From: Mangrovimonas yunxiaonensis
GTDB taxonomy: Bacteria; Bacteroidota; Bacteroidia; Flavobacteriales; Flavobacteriaceae
DNA length: 64,000 nucleotides
Direction of reading: 5' to 3'
Assembly: GCF_000733475.1 (NCBI RefSeq)
Contig: NZ_JPFK01000007.1
Location: forward strand, 430,501 to 494,500
This document shows, piece by piece, positions 55,174-63,363 of this stretch. Every line of letters begins with the position of its first letter. The stretch's first letter is position 1. Both the position numbers and the translations under genes were made by a program. The notes beneath the pieces were generated by a model. That model made no database searches and was not told the DNA's origin. It saw nothing but the letters and a program-made list of their open reading frames with translations.

Positions 55174-55176
55174 TTT

Positions 55177-56079
55177 ATGCAGGAGTTAGATTTGGTAAAA
55201 CTAAACTTTAGTACCCAAGGCCTGTGGGTTTTAAACATCGCCTTGGCTATTGTAATGTTTGGTGTTGCCCTTGGCATTACGTTAGACGATTTTAAGCGCT
55301 TAATCAAGTTGCCTAGGCTGTTGTTTTTGGGGCTTTTGTCTCAGTTTGTTCTGTTGCCTCTGGTCACTTTTGCTTTTGTTTGGGCGACCAACCCGCAGCC
55401 TAGTATTGCCTTAGGCATGTTTATGGTAGCAGCTTGCCCCGGTGGAAATATTTCTAATTTTATGACCCATTTGGCTAAGGGAAATACAGCATTGTCGGTA
55501 AGTTTAACAGCTTTTACAACACTTATGGCCATTGTAATGACCCCATTTAACTTTCAGCTTTATAGCAGTTTGCACCAACCTACGGCTGGCCTATTACGGG
55601 ATGTGGCACTAAGCCCTGTGGAGGTGTTGAAGGTTGTTGGAATGGTTTTAGGATTGCCCCTAATTTTGGGCATGCTTGTTAGATACCGATTTCCAGAGCG
55701 AGGTATTAAGCTGTCTAAAGGGTTAAAACCGTTTTCTATTGTGGTGTTTGTAGCCATTGTATGTATCGCTTTTTCTAAAAATTTTGATGTTTTTACAGGC
55801 TACGTAGATCGCGTATTGGTCTTGGGCATTGGCCATAACATCTTGGCTCTATTTTTAGGGTGGTGTTTGGCCAAAAGCTTTGGTGTTTCGCTTATGGACA
55901 GAAAAGCCATAACGCTGGAAACGGGCATACAAAACTCGGGCTTGGGGTTGCTCTTGATTTTTACTTTTTTCGATGGGTTGGGCGGCATGGCCATTATGGC
56001 TGCTTTTTGGGGCATTTGGCATGTGGTTTCGGGCTTGGTTTTAGCGTATGTATGGTCTTTTAAAACAACAACCCATTGA
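55177..56079 (+). CDS. Bile acid:sodium symporter family transporter
   Basis: A 300-residue membrane protein with eight to nine hydrophobic segments (BASS/SBF family). Seen: MVAACPGGNISNFMTHLAKG (the conserved P-G-G-x2-S-N element), SVSLTAFTTLMAIVMTPFNF and ITLETGIQNSGLGLLLIFTF (E-x-G-x-Q-N-x2-L). Likely a Na+-coupled uptake system for an organic anion; bacterial members take up various carboxylates, so the substrate stays open. Overlaps the acyltransferase start by 4 bp. Confidence 0.93.
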   Translation: MQELDLVKLNFSTQGLWVLNIALAIVMFGVALGITLDDFKRLIKLPRLLFLGLLSQFVLLPLVTFAFVWATNPQPSIALGMFMVAACPGGNISNFMTHLAKGNTALSVSLTAFTTLMAIVMTPFNFQLYSSLHQPTAGLLRDVALSPVEVLKVVGMVLGLPLILGMLVRYRFPERGIKLSKGLKPFSIVVFVAIVCIAFSKNFDVFTGYVDRVLVLGIGHNILALFLGWCLAKSFGVSLMDRKAITLETGIQNSGLGLLLIFTFFDGLGGMAIMAAFWGIWHVVSGLVLAYVWSFKTTTH

Positions 56080-57116
56080 AACATATTTGGCTACATACGG
56101 TAAGAGCCTATGTGCGATTGGGCTTGTACTTTTATTACAAAAGGATTAGGGTTGTTAGGCAGGCGCCTATTCCTAAACAGGCACCTATTATTTTTTTAAG
56201 CAACCACCAGAATGCTTTGGTCGATGCCCTTTTAATCGCGACAACCAGCACCCGATTTACCTATTTTTTAACCCGAGCGAGTGTGTTTAAGCACCCTATT
56301 GTAGCCAAGTTGTTAAGTAGCGTACAAATGCTTCCTGTGTTTCGGGTAAGGGATGGCTGGCAGACCATTAAAAACAATCACAATACTTTTGACCATTGTG
56401 TGGCATTGCTTGGCCAAAACAAAACAGTGTCGCTTTTTCCAGAGGGCAACCATAACATAAAACGCACTGTTAGGCCATTAAGCAAAGGGTTTACCAGAAT
56501 TGTTTTAGATACGTTAAAGGCTCACCCCACTTTAGAGCTTAAACTTGTACCGGTGGGATTAAATTATCGGGAGGGAACAAGGTTTCCCGATGCGGTTACG
56601 TTAATGTACGGGAAAGCGATAGAGGTTCGGGAGCTGCTTAAAACCGAAACAAACGACCAAAAGGCTTCTATGCTCTTAAAGCAAAACGTTCAAGAAGCTC
56701 TAAAAACACTAACCACACATATTGCTCCAGAGCATTACGAAACGCATTTGGAGCACTTGCATGAACAGCAAGCAGACTTTTTTTATCCAGAACACCTAAA
56801 CGCTAGCTTGGCTTCGGGGGGTGTGACCTACACCGGGCCAACATATAAAAGGTCTTTTGGTATGTTAAGAGGTGTTTTTAAAAGATTACTAATATTTAAT
56901 CTGTGGTTGCCCTTTTTGGTTTGGCGTTATAAGGTGCTTCCAAAAATTAAAGAGGTGGAGTTTATTGCAACCTTTCGGTTTGCTTTGGCCATTACTTTGG
57001 TGCCGTTATGGTTGTTGCTGGTAGCTTGTATTGTAGGCGCTGTTTTTGGATGGGCGTTTGGAGCGTGGTATTTGGGGGCATCCTTAGCCTTAGCCTTGGT
57101 GTATGTTAAGATGTAG
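56076..57116 (+). CDS. Membrane glycerolipid acyltransferase (PlsC-like)
   Basis: A 346-residue acyltransferase of the 1-acylglycerol-3-phosphate type. Seen: FLSNHQNALVDALLIATTST (the NHxNxLxD catalytic block), MLPVFRVRDGWQTIKNN, VSLFPEGNHNIKRTVRPLSK (the FPEG block) and LKLVPVGLNYREG, followed by two C-terminal hydrophobic segments. The spacing H-x5-D is the variant usual in this Bacteroidota group. Acts in phospholipid synthesis or remodelling. Ends at a bidirectional terminator. Confidence 0.9.
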   Translation: MKHIWLHTVRAYVRLGLYFYYKRIRVVRQAPIPKQAPIIFLSNHQNALVDALLIATTSTRFTYFLTRASVFKHPIVAKLLSSVQMLPVFRVRDGWQTIKNNHNTFDHCVALLGQNKTVSLFPEGNHNIKRTVRPLSKGFTRIVLDTLKAHPTLELKLVPVGLNYREGTRFPDAVTLMYGKAIEVRELLKTETNDQKASMLLKQNVQEALKTLTTHIAPEHYETHLEHLHEQQADFFYPEHLNASLASGGVTYTGPTYKRSFGMLRGVFKRLLIFNLWLPFLVWRYKVLPKIKEVEFIATFRFALAITLVPLWLLLVACIVGAVFGWAFGAWYLGASLALALVYVKM

Positions 57117-57119
57117 CAA

Positions 57120-57149
57120 AAAAAAACTGCTTGGAGAAAGCAGTTTTTT
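57120..57149 (+). terminator. Bidirectional terminator
   Basis: AAAACTGCTT-GGAG-AAAGCAGTTTTTT hairpin between the acyltransferase stop and the convergent DUF3276 stop. Confidence 0.85.
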
Positions 57150-57155
57150 AGTGGG

Positions 57156-57536
57156 TTAAATATCGTCAAAATCGATATCGGTGAATTTTTCAGGCGATGT
57201 TGTTGCAACCACCTCTTCAGAGTCGAAGGTGTCGTTATCGCTATCAAAATGTTCCTTTTTAAAATCTTTTTGGTGTCTTTCGCTAATAACTTCTTCTCCT
57301 TTTTCGTTAATGATATAATCGGTCATTTCCTGTAGGATATCATTAAATTCGCTAAAATCCTCTTTGTATAAGTAGATTTTGTGTTTTTTGTAATGGAAGG
57401 AGCCGTCGTCGTTTGTAAATTTTTTACTTTCTGTAATGGTTAGGTAATAATCTCCTGCTTTTGTAGATCTTACATCAAAGAAATAGGTTCTTCTCCCTGC
57501 TCTTAATACTTTTGAAAAAATCTCTTCTTTCTCCAT
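57156..57536 (-). CDS. DUF3276/PUR-domain nucleic-acid-binding protein
   Basis: About 126 residues; the Met at 57536 (MEKEEIFSKVLRAGRRTYFF) was chosen, though Met codons at 57539 and 57545 are possible. Seen: the PUR-alpha-like repeat FFDVRSTKAGDYYLTITESK and FHYKKHKIYLYKEDFSEFND, then an acidic tail (DSDNDTFDSEEV). Bacterial PUR proteins of this type bind single-stranded RNA or DNA. Common and conserved in Bacteroidota. Same strand as, and downstream of, the ABC exporter gene. Confidence 0.9.
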   Translation of the reverse strand: MEKEEIFSKVLRAGRRTYFFDVRSTKAGDYYLTITESKKFTNDDGSFHYKKHKIYLYKEDFSEFNDILQEMTDYIINEKGEEVISERHQKDFKKEHFDSDNDTFDSEEVVATTSPEKFTDIDFDDI

Positions 57537-57664
57537 CATAATCATTTAAATTCGTATTGTTTTGTTAAAAACGTAATAAATTAAGTTGTCCAAAAATCTA
57601 AAAAAAATACAAATCGACCAACAAAAATGCCATTTCTTTTTAGGGGACTATTTTCCTGTTAAAC

Positions 57665-59413
57665 TTATTCGCTTAACTGTTTTAAATATAGGTCTTTATA
57701 ATATCCGTTCTGTTTTACAAGCGAGCTGTGGTTGCCACTTTGTATGATGTTTCCGTTGTCTAGGACAATAATATGATCGGCATTTTTTGCCGAAGAAACC
57801 CGGTGGCTTACAATTATGGTTGTTTTGTTTTTTGAAAGGGTGTTTAAGTGCTTGAGGATTTTCTCTTCGGTTTCTGTATCTACGGCCGATAGCGAGTCGT
57901 CTAGCAGTAATATTACGGGGTCTTTAACAATGGCACGGGCAATAGAAACACGTTGTTTTTGCCCTCCCGATAGGGTAATGCCCCTTTCGCCCAGCACCGT
58001 ATCGTACCCTTTGTTAAACTTAACAATGTTTTTATGAACTTGGGCTTGTTTGGCCGCCGTGATAACATCTTCATCGGTGGCATCTTCCTTACCAAACTTA
58101 ATGTTGTTTTTAATGGTGTCGGAAAACAAGAAGGCATCTTGCGGCACATAGCCAATGGCATTTCTTAAATCGGTGAGGTTTATGTGGTCTATGGGTTTTC
58201 CGTCAATTAATAATTCTCCACCTTCAATGTCGTACAAACGGCCAATTAAATCAAGGATGGTCGATTTTCCTGAGCCTGTTTTACCAATAATAGCAAGGGT
58301 TTTGCCTTTTTCTAGAGTGAAAGAAACGCCCTTTAAGGCCTGAATGTTAGTATCGTCGTAGGTAAAGGACACATTTTTAAAACTAATGTTTCCTTCTATA
58401 ACATGGCGCTCTTGGGTTTTGTTGGCAATTTCTGGGGTGAGTTTTAAAAAGGCATTAATGCGTTTTTGGGAGGCTTCTGCCTGTTGAACAATAGAGGTTA
58501 CCCAGCCCACCGTAGCTACAGGCCAGGTTAGCATGTTAACATAAATAATAAACTCGGCAATGGTGCCTAAGCTTTCAATTTCCCCATCGATGTATTGTTT
58601 ACCGCCTATGTAAATAACCATTAAATTACTTATACCAATGAGGAGGATCATCATAGGAAAGAAAAACGACCTTACTTTAACCAAATCGAGTTGCTTTTGA
58701 CGGCTCTCTTCAGAAAGACTATTAAAATCTGCCGCTGTTTGAGGTTCTATCCCATAGGCTTTCACAATTGAAATGCCGCTAAAAGTTTCTTGGGTAGAAG
58801 ACGATAGCTTAGACAGGTATTCCTGTACAACCGTACTTCGTTTATGGATTTCCTTACTTAGTTTGTATATAGCTACCGATAGGATAGGGAGGGGCAACAC
58901 CGTGTACAAGGTTAGCTTAGGCGCTTGGTTAAACATGTAAATAAGGGCAATAATAAAAAGCGTAATGGTGTTAATGCTGTACATAATGGCTGGGCCAGCA
59001 TACATGCGTACGCGGCTAACATCTTCGGTAATACGGTTCATTAAATCGCCGGTGCGGTTTTGCTTGTAAAAGTTTAAGGACAGTTGTTGGTACTTTTGGT
59101 ATACTTCGTTTTTAAGGTCGAATTCAATATAACGCGAAACGTTAATAATGGTTTGTCGCATTAAGAAGGTAAAAATACCAGCCACAATCGAGGCGCCAAT
59201 AATTAAGAGGATGTTTTCTAGTAAGGCCTGCTTAAAAACCGAAATATCTGTTATGGTATTGTTATTCCAGTGTTCTACCACGGTAAAAATCTCACGAACA
59301 AGTCTAGGGGTGAAAAGCAGAAAAATTCTGGCAACGATAGTAATAACAATGCCAAGAATGATTCGATATTTATATTTTAAAAAGTATTTATTAAGGTGCT
59401 GGAGTTCTTTCAT
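57665..59413 (-). CDS. ABC exporter, fused permease and ATPase (MsbA-like)
   Basis: A 582-residue half-transporter working as a dimer. Residues 1 to about 315 hold six membrane segments (IILGIVITIVARIFLLFTPR first) with the coupling helix ETFSGISIVKAYGIEPQTAA. The ATPase domain has Walker A IIGKTGSGKSTILDLIGRLY near 370, IGYVPQDAFLFSDTIKNNIK (Q-loop), ITLSGGQKQRVSIARAIVKD and ILLLDDSLSAVDTETEEKIL. Lipid flippase or multidrug export are both possible. Divergent from the leucine dehydrogenase gene. Confidence 0.93.
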   Translation of the reverse strand: MKELQHLNKYFLKYKYRIILGIVITIVARIFLLFTPRLVREIFTVVEHWNNNTITDISVFKQALLENILLIIGASIVAGIFTFLMRQTIINVSRYIEFDLKNEVYQKYQQLSLNFYKQNRTGDLMNRITEDVSRVRMYAGPAIMYSINTITLFIIALIYMFNQAPKLTLYTVLPLPILSVAIYKLSKEIHKRSTVVQEYLSKLSSSTQETFSGISIVKAYGIEPQTAADFNSLSEESRQKQLDLVKVRSFFFPMMILLIGISNLMVIYIGGKQYIDGEIESLGTIAEFIIYVNMLTWPVATVGWVTSIVQQAEASQKRINAFLKLTPEIANKTQERHVIEGNISFKNVSFTYDDTNIQALKGVSFTLEKGKTLAIIGKTGSGKSTILDLIGRLYDIEGGELLIDGKPIDHINLTDLRNAIGYVPQDAFLFSDTIKNNIKFGKEDATDEDVITAAKQAQVHKNIVKFNKGYDTVLGERGITLSGGQKQRVSIARAIVKDPVILLLDDSLSAVDTETEEKILKHLNTLSKNKTTIIVSHRVSSAKNADHIIVLDNGNIIQSGNHSSLVKQNGYYKDLYLKQLSE

Positions 59414-59475
59414 TTGTTTAATTAGTACGAGCTACATTTTCTTTGTATTGTTTTTTTATTTATTGGTATAGTATG

Positions 59476-59506
59476 TTGCACATTTTATAAGATTAAGTTA
59501 ATTTTG
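59476..59506 (+). promoter_or_regulatory. Promoter of the leucine dehydrogenase gene
   Basis: TTG (59476-59478), 20-bp spacer, TAATTTTG (59499-59506), a full match to the Bacteroidota consensus; start codon 49 bp later. Confidence 0.65.
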
Positions 59507-59555
59507 CACCGTGTTTTTGAAGAATTCTCAAAACACTTAATTATAACAAATTATT

Positions 59556-60659
59556 ATGTTAACAGAGGTGAAAAAAAACAGCAAAGAACTTATGGCAGAC
59601 CCAGTTTTTGGTCAGCTTTCATTTGACAATCACGAACAAGTCGTTTTTTGTAGCGACAAAGATACGGGATTACGAGCAATTATAGGTATTCATGACACAA
59701 CTTTAGGCCCAGCCCTTGGTGGGACTAGAATGTGGGCCTACCAAAACGAATGGGAAGCTTTAAACGACGTGCTTCGTTTATCACGAGGGATGACCTACAA
59801 ATCTGCGATTACAGGGTTGAACTTAGGAGGCGGAAAAGCCGTGATTATTGGCGATGCCAAAACACAAAAAACACCTGAGTTAATGAAAAAATTTGGGGAG
59901 TATGTGCACTCGTTAAGCGGGCGCTACATTACGGCCGAAGATGTTGGAATGGAAACTAGCGACATGGATTTGGTTCGTGAAGTGACTCCTTATGTTACTG
60001 GAATTTCAGAAGATAAAGGCGGGTCGGGCAACCCATCGCCTGTAACAGCCTATGGCGTTTTTATGGGCATGAAAGCTGCTGCAAAACATAAATTCGGTAC
60101 CGATTTATTAGAAGGTAAACGTGTTTTTGTTCAAGGAATTGGGCACGTTGGCGAAGCGTTGGTAGAGAATTTAGTTGAAGACGGTGCCATAGTAACCATA
60201 GCCGATATAAATCAAGAGCGTTTGGCGTATGTGCGCGACAAATACGGAGTTACCATTTACGGCGGCAACGACCTTTACACCGAAAGCATGGACATTTATG
60301 CACCTTGTGCTTTAGGAGCCACTATAAACGACGATACGTTAAGCAAATTACAAGCTAAAGTAATTGCCGGTGCTGCCAACAACCAATTGGCCATAGAGGA
60401 CAGACATGGTAAAATGTTGCAGGACAAAGGCATCGTGTACGCTCCAGATTTTTTAATCAATGCAGGAGGAATTATTAATGTTTACGCCGAATTGGAAGGG
60501 TATAACAAAGCCGAGATTATGCGTAAAACGGAAAATATTTACAACACCACCTTGGAGATATTAAACCATGCCGATGCTAACGGCATAACCTCTAACCAAG
60601 CCGCTTTAGAGCTGGCAAAAAAACGCATAGAGGCCAGAAAGCAAGAAAATAAAAGCTAA
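59556..60659 (+). CDS. Leucine dehydrogenase (Glu/Leu/Phe/Val dehydrogenase family)
   Basis: NAD-dependent oxidative deamination of branched-chain amino acids (367 residues). Seen: GTRMWAYQNEWEALNDVLRL with the substrate-binding region, GLNLGGGKAVIIGD with the catalytic-type Lys, VGMETSDMDLVREVTPYVTG, and the nucleotide fold VFVQGIGHVGEALVENLVED. Length and motifs fit leucine dehydrogenase rather than glutamate dehydrogenase. A single gene with its own promoter, followed by a hairpin. Confidence 0.93.
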   Translation: MLTEVKKNSKELMADPVFGQLSFDNHEQVVFCSDKDTGLRAIIGIHDTTLGPALGGTRMWAYQNEWEALNDVLRLSRGMTYKSAITGLNLGGGKAVIIGDAKTQKTPELMKKFGEYVHSLSGRYITAEDVGMETSDMDLVREVTPYVTGISEDKGGSGNPSPVTAYGVFMGMKAAAKHKFGTDLLEGKRVFVQGIGHVGEALVENLVEDGAIVTIADINQERLAYVRDKYGVTIYGGNDLYTESMDIYAPCALGATINDDTLSKLQAKVIAGAANNQLAIEDRHGKMLQDKGIVYAPDFLINAGGIINVYAELEGYNKAEIMRKTENIYNTTLEILNHADANGITSNQAALELAKKRIEARKQENKS

Positions 60660-60674
60660 TTGTATTAAAAATAC

Positions 60675-60682
60675 TATTTTTG
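60675..60682 (+). promoter_or_regulatory. -7 box TATTTTTG before nusB
   Basis: Full TAnnTTTG match, but it lies before the hairpin at 60686 and lacks a well-placed TTG. If used, the hairpin would be in the nusB leader. Confidence 0.35.
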
Positions 60683-60685
60683 TAG

Positions 60686-60711
60686 GGCAAAACTCTTTAA
60701 AGGGTTTTGCC
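60686..60711 (+). terminator. Hairpin between leucine dehydrogenase and nusB
   Basis: GGCAAAAC and GTTTTGCC pair perfectly around a 10-base interval, followed by a TTATTTAATT tract. Either a weak terminator of the upstream gene or a leader structure for nusB. Confidence 0.5.
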
Positions 60712-60739
60712 TTATTTAATTGTAATAAAGTTCTTTTAA

Positions 60740-61684
60740 ATGCTTAATAGAAGACACATTCGAATAAAAGTCATGCAAACTGTTTATGCCTTTAAAGGCG
60801 GCGAGAGCGGTGCTTTCGATAAAGAACAGAAGTTTTTGTTGCAGAGTTTAGACAAAACATACAACCTATACCTTTTAATGCTGTCTTTGCTTATAGAGGT
60901 TCAAAAAAAAGCCCAGGATCACCTCAACAAGAGCATGCAAAAGCACTTGGCTACCGAGGCCGATAAAAACCCCAACAGAAAACTGGTTAACAACGAAGTT
61001 TTACAACTGCTAATGGCTAGCGAACCATTGCAAGAAGCTCTGGAAGATTATAAAATAACCCACTGGCATTTTGACGATGAGTATGTCGATATTGTGTTTA
61101 AAGAGCTGTTGGCCAGCCCACTTTATGCCGATTACATGAAAACCAGAGTGTCCGACTTTAAAGAAGATAAACTCTTTTTAATCGACCTTTACCGCGATAT
61201 TATTGCGCCAAACGAAAAACTTTACGATTATTTAGAAGATACCCACATGACCTGGGTAGACGACTTACCCCTAGTTAACACAGCCATTTTAAAGCTGTTA
61301 CGTAAAGTTAAACCCAATGCCCCTTCGCGTTTCTTTACACCAGAATTGTATAAAGACGATGACGATAAGGATTTTGCCGTGTCTCTGTTTAGAAAAACTA
61401 TACTAAACCAAACAGCATTTAAAAAAATTGTTGAAGACCGTACCAAAAATTGGGATTCCGACCGTATTGCCGACATAGATTATGTGTTGCTTATAATGGC
61501 CATATGCGAAATTAACAAATTCCCGTCAATACCAGTAAAAGTAACTATTAACGAGTATCTGGAAATCGCCAAAGAATACTCTACTCCCAAAAGTAGTATC
61601 TTTATTAATGGAATTTTAGATAAGCTTGTAAAAGAGCTTCAAGAAAGCGATACCTTAAATAAAACAGGGCGGGGGTTGATGTAA
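60740..61684 (+). CDS. nusB: Transcription antitermination protein NusB, long form
   Basis: A 314-residue protein; the start LNRRHIRIKVMQTVYAFKGG and the C-terminal NusB domain (LFRKTILNQTAFKKIVEDR, IADIDYVLLIMAICEINKFP, VTINEYLEIAKEYSTPKSSI, FINGILDKL) are clear. The family in E. coli has about 140 residues; the extra 150 or so residues in the middle are typical of Bacteroidota. Acts with NusE in rRNA antitermination. A distinct promoter for the following DUF1573 gene makes it an operon of its own. Confidence 0.94.
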   Translation: MLNRRHIRIKVMQTVYAFKGGESGAFDKEQKFLLQSLDKTYNLYLLMLSLLIEVQKKAQDHLNKSMQKHLATEADKNPNRKLVNNEVLQLLMASEPLQEALEDYKITHWHFDDEYVDIVFKELLASPLYADYMKTRVSDFKEDKLFLIDLYRDIIAPNEKLYDYLEDTHMTWVDDLPLVNTAILKLLRKVKPNAPSRFFTPELYKDDDDKDFAVSLFRKTILNQTAFKKIVEDRTKNWDSDRIADIDYVLLIMAICEINKFPSIPVKVTINEYLEIAKEYSTPKSSIFINGILDKLVKELQESDTLNKTGRGLM

Positions 61685-61706
61685 ACAGAATAAATTAGTA
61701 CATTTA
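61676..61706 (+). promoter_or_regulatory. Promoter of the DUF1573-yajC pair
   Basis: TTG (61676-61678, within the end of nusB), 20-bp spacer, TACATTTA (61699-61706); start codon 40 bp later. Confidence 0.5.
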
Positions 61707-61746
61707 CTGACTTTAAAAATAAACATTAAATTAAAAAATTAGCCCA

Positions 61747-62241
61747 ATGAAAAAAGTAGTATTAGGTTTAGCAGCCCTTTGTATGGTTGCTTTCACGTCT
61801 TGTAAAGAAGATGCTTCGAAGAAAATTGATGAGAACAATGTAGCAGAAGCAGCAGAAAGAGATGCCAACGCTTCTAAGTTTCCTGTAATGACTTTCGAAA
61901 AAACCGAGCATGATTTTGGTGAAATTGAGAGCAAAACACAAGTAGAAACTGTTTTTAAATATACTAACACAGGTGAAGCACCATTAGTAATTACCGATAT
62001 TAAAAGTACCTGTGGTTGTACCGTTCCTAAAGATTGGGACAAAGCACCATTGCAACCAGGCGATACTGGCGAGTTTACTGTAAAGTTTAACGGCTCTGGA
62101 AAAAACAAAGTAACCAAAACGGTTACAGTTACTGCCAATACTAAAACTGGTAATGAGCAAGTAAAAATTACAGCTTTTGTAAAAGCAGACCCTAATGCCG
62201 CCGTTCAACCAGCTAAAGCAATGGTACCACAAGTAAAATAA
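61747..62241 (+). CDS. DUF1573 family lipoprotein
   Basis: A 164-residue exported lipoprotein: signal peptide KKVVLGLAALCMVAFTSC with Cys19. The mature part has the DUF1573 Ig-like domain: TFEKTEHDFGEIESKTQVET, FKYTNTGEAPLVITDIKSTC and GCTVPKDWDKAPLQPGDTGE. Very common in Bacteroidota; function unproven, probably on the periplasmic or outer-membrane side. Start is 1 bp from yajC at the other end, so the two are co-transcribed. Confidence 0.93.
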   Translation: MKKVVLGLAALCMVAFTSCKEDASKKIDENNVAEAAERDANASKFPVMTFEKTEHDFGEIESKTQVETVFKYTNTGEAPLVITDIKSTCGCTVPKDWDKAPLQPGDTGEFTVKFNGSGKNKVTKTVTVTANTKTGNEQVKITAFVKADPNAAVQPAKAMVPQVK

Positions 62242-62242
62242 T

Positions 62243-62536
62243 ATGGGAGAAGGGATTGCAAGTTTTTTGCCTTTCATCTTAATGTTTGCTGTGATCTATT
62301 TCTTTATGATCGCACCGCAAATGAGAAAGCAAAAACAAGAAAAAAAGTTTGCCGCCGAACTTAAAAAAGGCGATAAAATAATTACTAAAAGTGGCTTACA
62401 CGGGAAGATTGTTGAGTTAAACGACAAAGACAGTTCTTGTGTGATAGAAACCCTAGCAGGAAAAATTAAATTTGAACGCTCGGCAATTTCTATGGAGTTA
62501 AGCAAGAGCTTAAATGCCCCTGCAAAAACAAAGTAA
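62243..62536 (+). CDS. yajC: Preprotein translocase subunit YajC
   Basis: Small single-pass inner-membrane protein associated with SecDF (97 residues). Seen: the membrane helix FILMFAVIYFFMIAPQMRKQ with the family hallmark IAPQMRKQKQEKKF, then KKGDKIITKSGLHGKIVELN. Followed at once by a strong terminator. Confidence 0.95.
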   Translation: MGEGIASFLPFILMFAVIYFFMIAPQMRKQKQEKKFAAELKKGDKIITKSGLHGKIVELNDKDSSCVIETLAGKIKFERSAISMELSKSLNAPAKTK

Positions 62537-62556
62537 CCCACGTTTATATAAAATTA

Positions 62557-62585
62557 AAGCGCCTCCAAGTGGAGGCGCTTTTTTT
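62557..62585 (+). terminator. Intrinsic terminator after yajC
   Basis: Perfect 10-bp stem AAGCGCCTCC-AAGT-GGAGGCGCTT followed by T5. Strong; it also lies at the 3' end of the convergent YdeI-like gene. Confidence 0.92.
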
Positions 62586-62587
62586 GT

Positions 62588-63184
62588 TTAACAATTTTTG
62601 TATTTGTCGTACAAACCACAACCTTGTAAAATAAGCGGTTTAATTTTATCCAGTCTAGAGTGTTTGGTCGCCTCTCTTTTGGCGCTTGTAATATAGTCGC
62701 AGTACTCCCTTTGTTTTCCCGGTGTTAAGGCGTTAAAGCTTTGCAATAGGTTTTTTTCCTGTTTTAAAGCAGCTTTAAGAAGTTCCGGAACCTCTACAGT
62801 GCGGCCCTTTTTTTCTGGTTTAAGCTGTTTGCCTAGTTTTTGATTTTCGATGGCTTCTTTAACATAGGCCAGAACCAAGTTGGCATCAATATCTGCAAGT
62901 TTAGTAAAGCGCATTTGGCGTAAGGCTTTGGTTTTTTCCTGTGCCTGCTCCAAAACGTTTTTTTCATCTTTTAAAAACACGCCGTTAAAAAACCAAATGC
63001 CAAAATGGTTTTTAAAGGCACCTAAACCAACAGTGTTTTTGCCATCGACAGTGTAAACCGGCGCGCCCCATTTTAAAGTTTCTTCCATAGCGGTAGAGCG
63101 CATAATTTGCCGCAATTGTGTTAAGGCCTCAGCAAATTTTTCGTGTTTTTCAATGTATCCTTCTACCGTAGTAATTTTTCCCAT
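62588..63184 (-). CDS. YdeI/OmpD-associated family protein with DUF1801 domain
   Basis: A 198-residue cytoplasmic protein. N-terminal DUF1801 part: LTQLRQIMRSTAMEETLKWG, APVYTVDGKNTVGLGAFKNH and FGIWFFNGVFLKD. C-terminal YdeI-type part: LKAALKQEKNLLQSFNALTP and KQREYCDYITSAKREATKHS. Function unknown; some members are linked to cationic-peptide stress. Single gene, convergent with yajC, divergent from the TonB-dependent receptor. Confidence 0.88.
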   Translation of the reverse strand: MGKITTVEGYIEKHEKFAEALTQLRQIMRSTAMEETLKWGAPVYTVDGKNTVGLGAFKNHFGIWFFNGVFLKDEKNVLEQAQEKTKALRQMRFTKLADIDANLVLAYVKEAIENQKLGKQLKPEKKGRTVEVPELLKAALKQEKNLLQSFNALTPGKQREYCDYITSAKREATKHSRLDKIKPLILQGCGLYDKYKNC

Positions 63185-63266
63185 AAGGCTATTTTCAGAT
63201 TTTGAATATTAAAATACAAAAAAAAGTTTTTTTAACGAGACTTATAATCAATCCCTTACAATTTCT

Positions 63267-63289
63267 TATTTAAAATAATTCTAAATAAA
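63267..63289 (+). promoter_or_regulatory. Putative regulator box 1 upstream of the TonB-dependent receptor
   Basis: TATTTAAAATAATTC followed by TAAATAAA; matches 63328-63350 in 21 of 23 positions. ATTTA/TAAAT ends give an imperfect 19-bp dyad, as expected for an iron regulator of the Fur or DtxR type (inference). Confidence 0.45.
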
Positions 63290-63327
63290 TTTTTTTATGT
63301 CTTTTCTGAATGATAGTTTTGCGCATC

Positions 63328-63350
63328 TATTTAAAACAAGTCTAAATAAA
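63328..63350 (+). promoter_or_regulatory. Putative regulator box 2 upstream of the TonB-dependent receptor
   Basis: Second copy of the 23-bp site, TATTTAAAACAAGTC then TAAATAAA, 61 bp from the first (about six helical turns) and 13 bp before the start codon. Confidence 0.45.
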
Positions 63351-63363
63351 AATAATACTCAAA

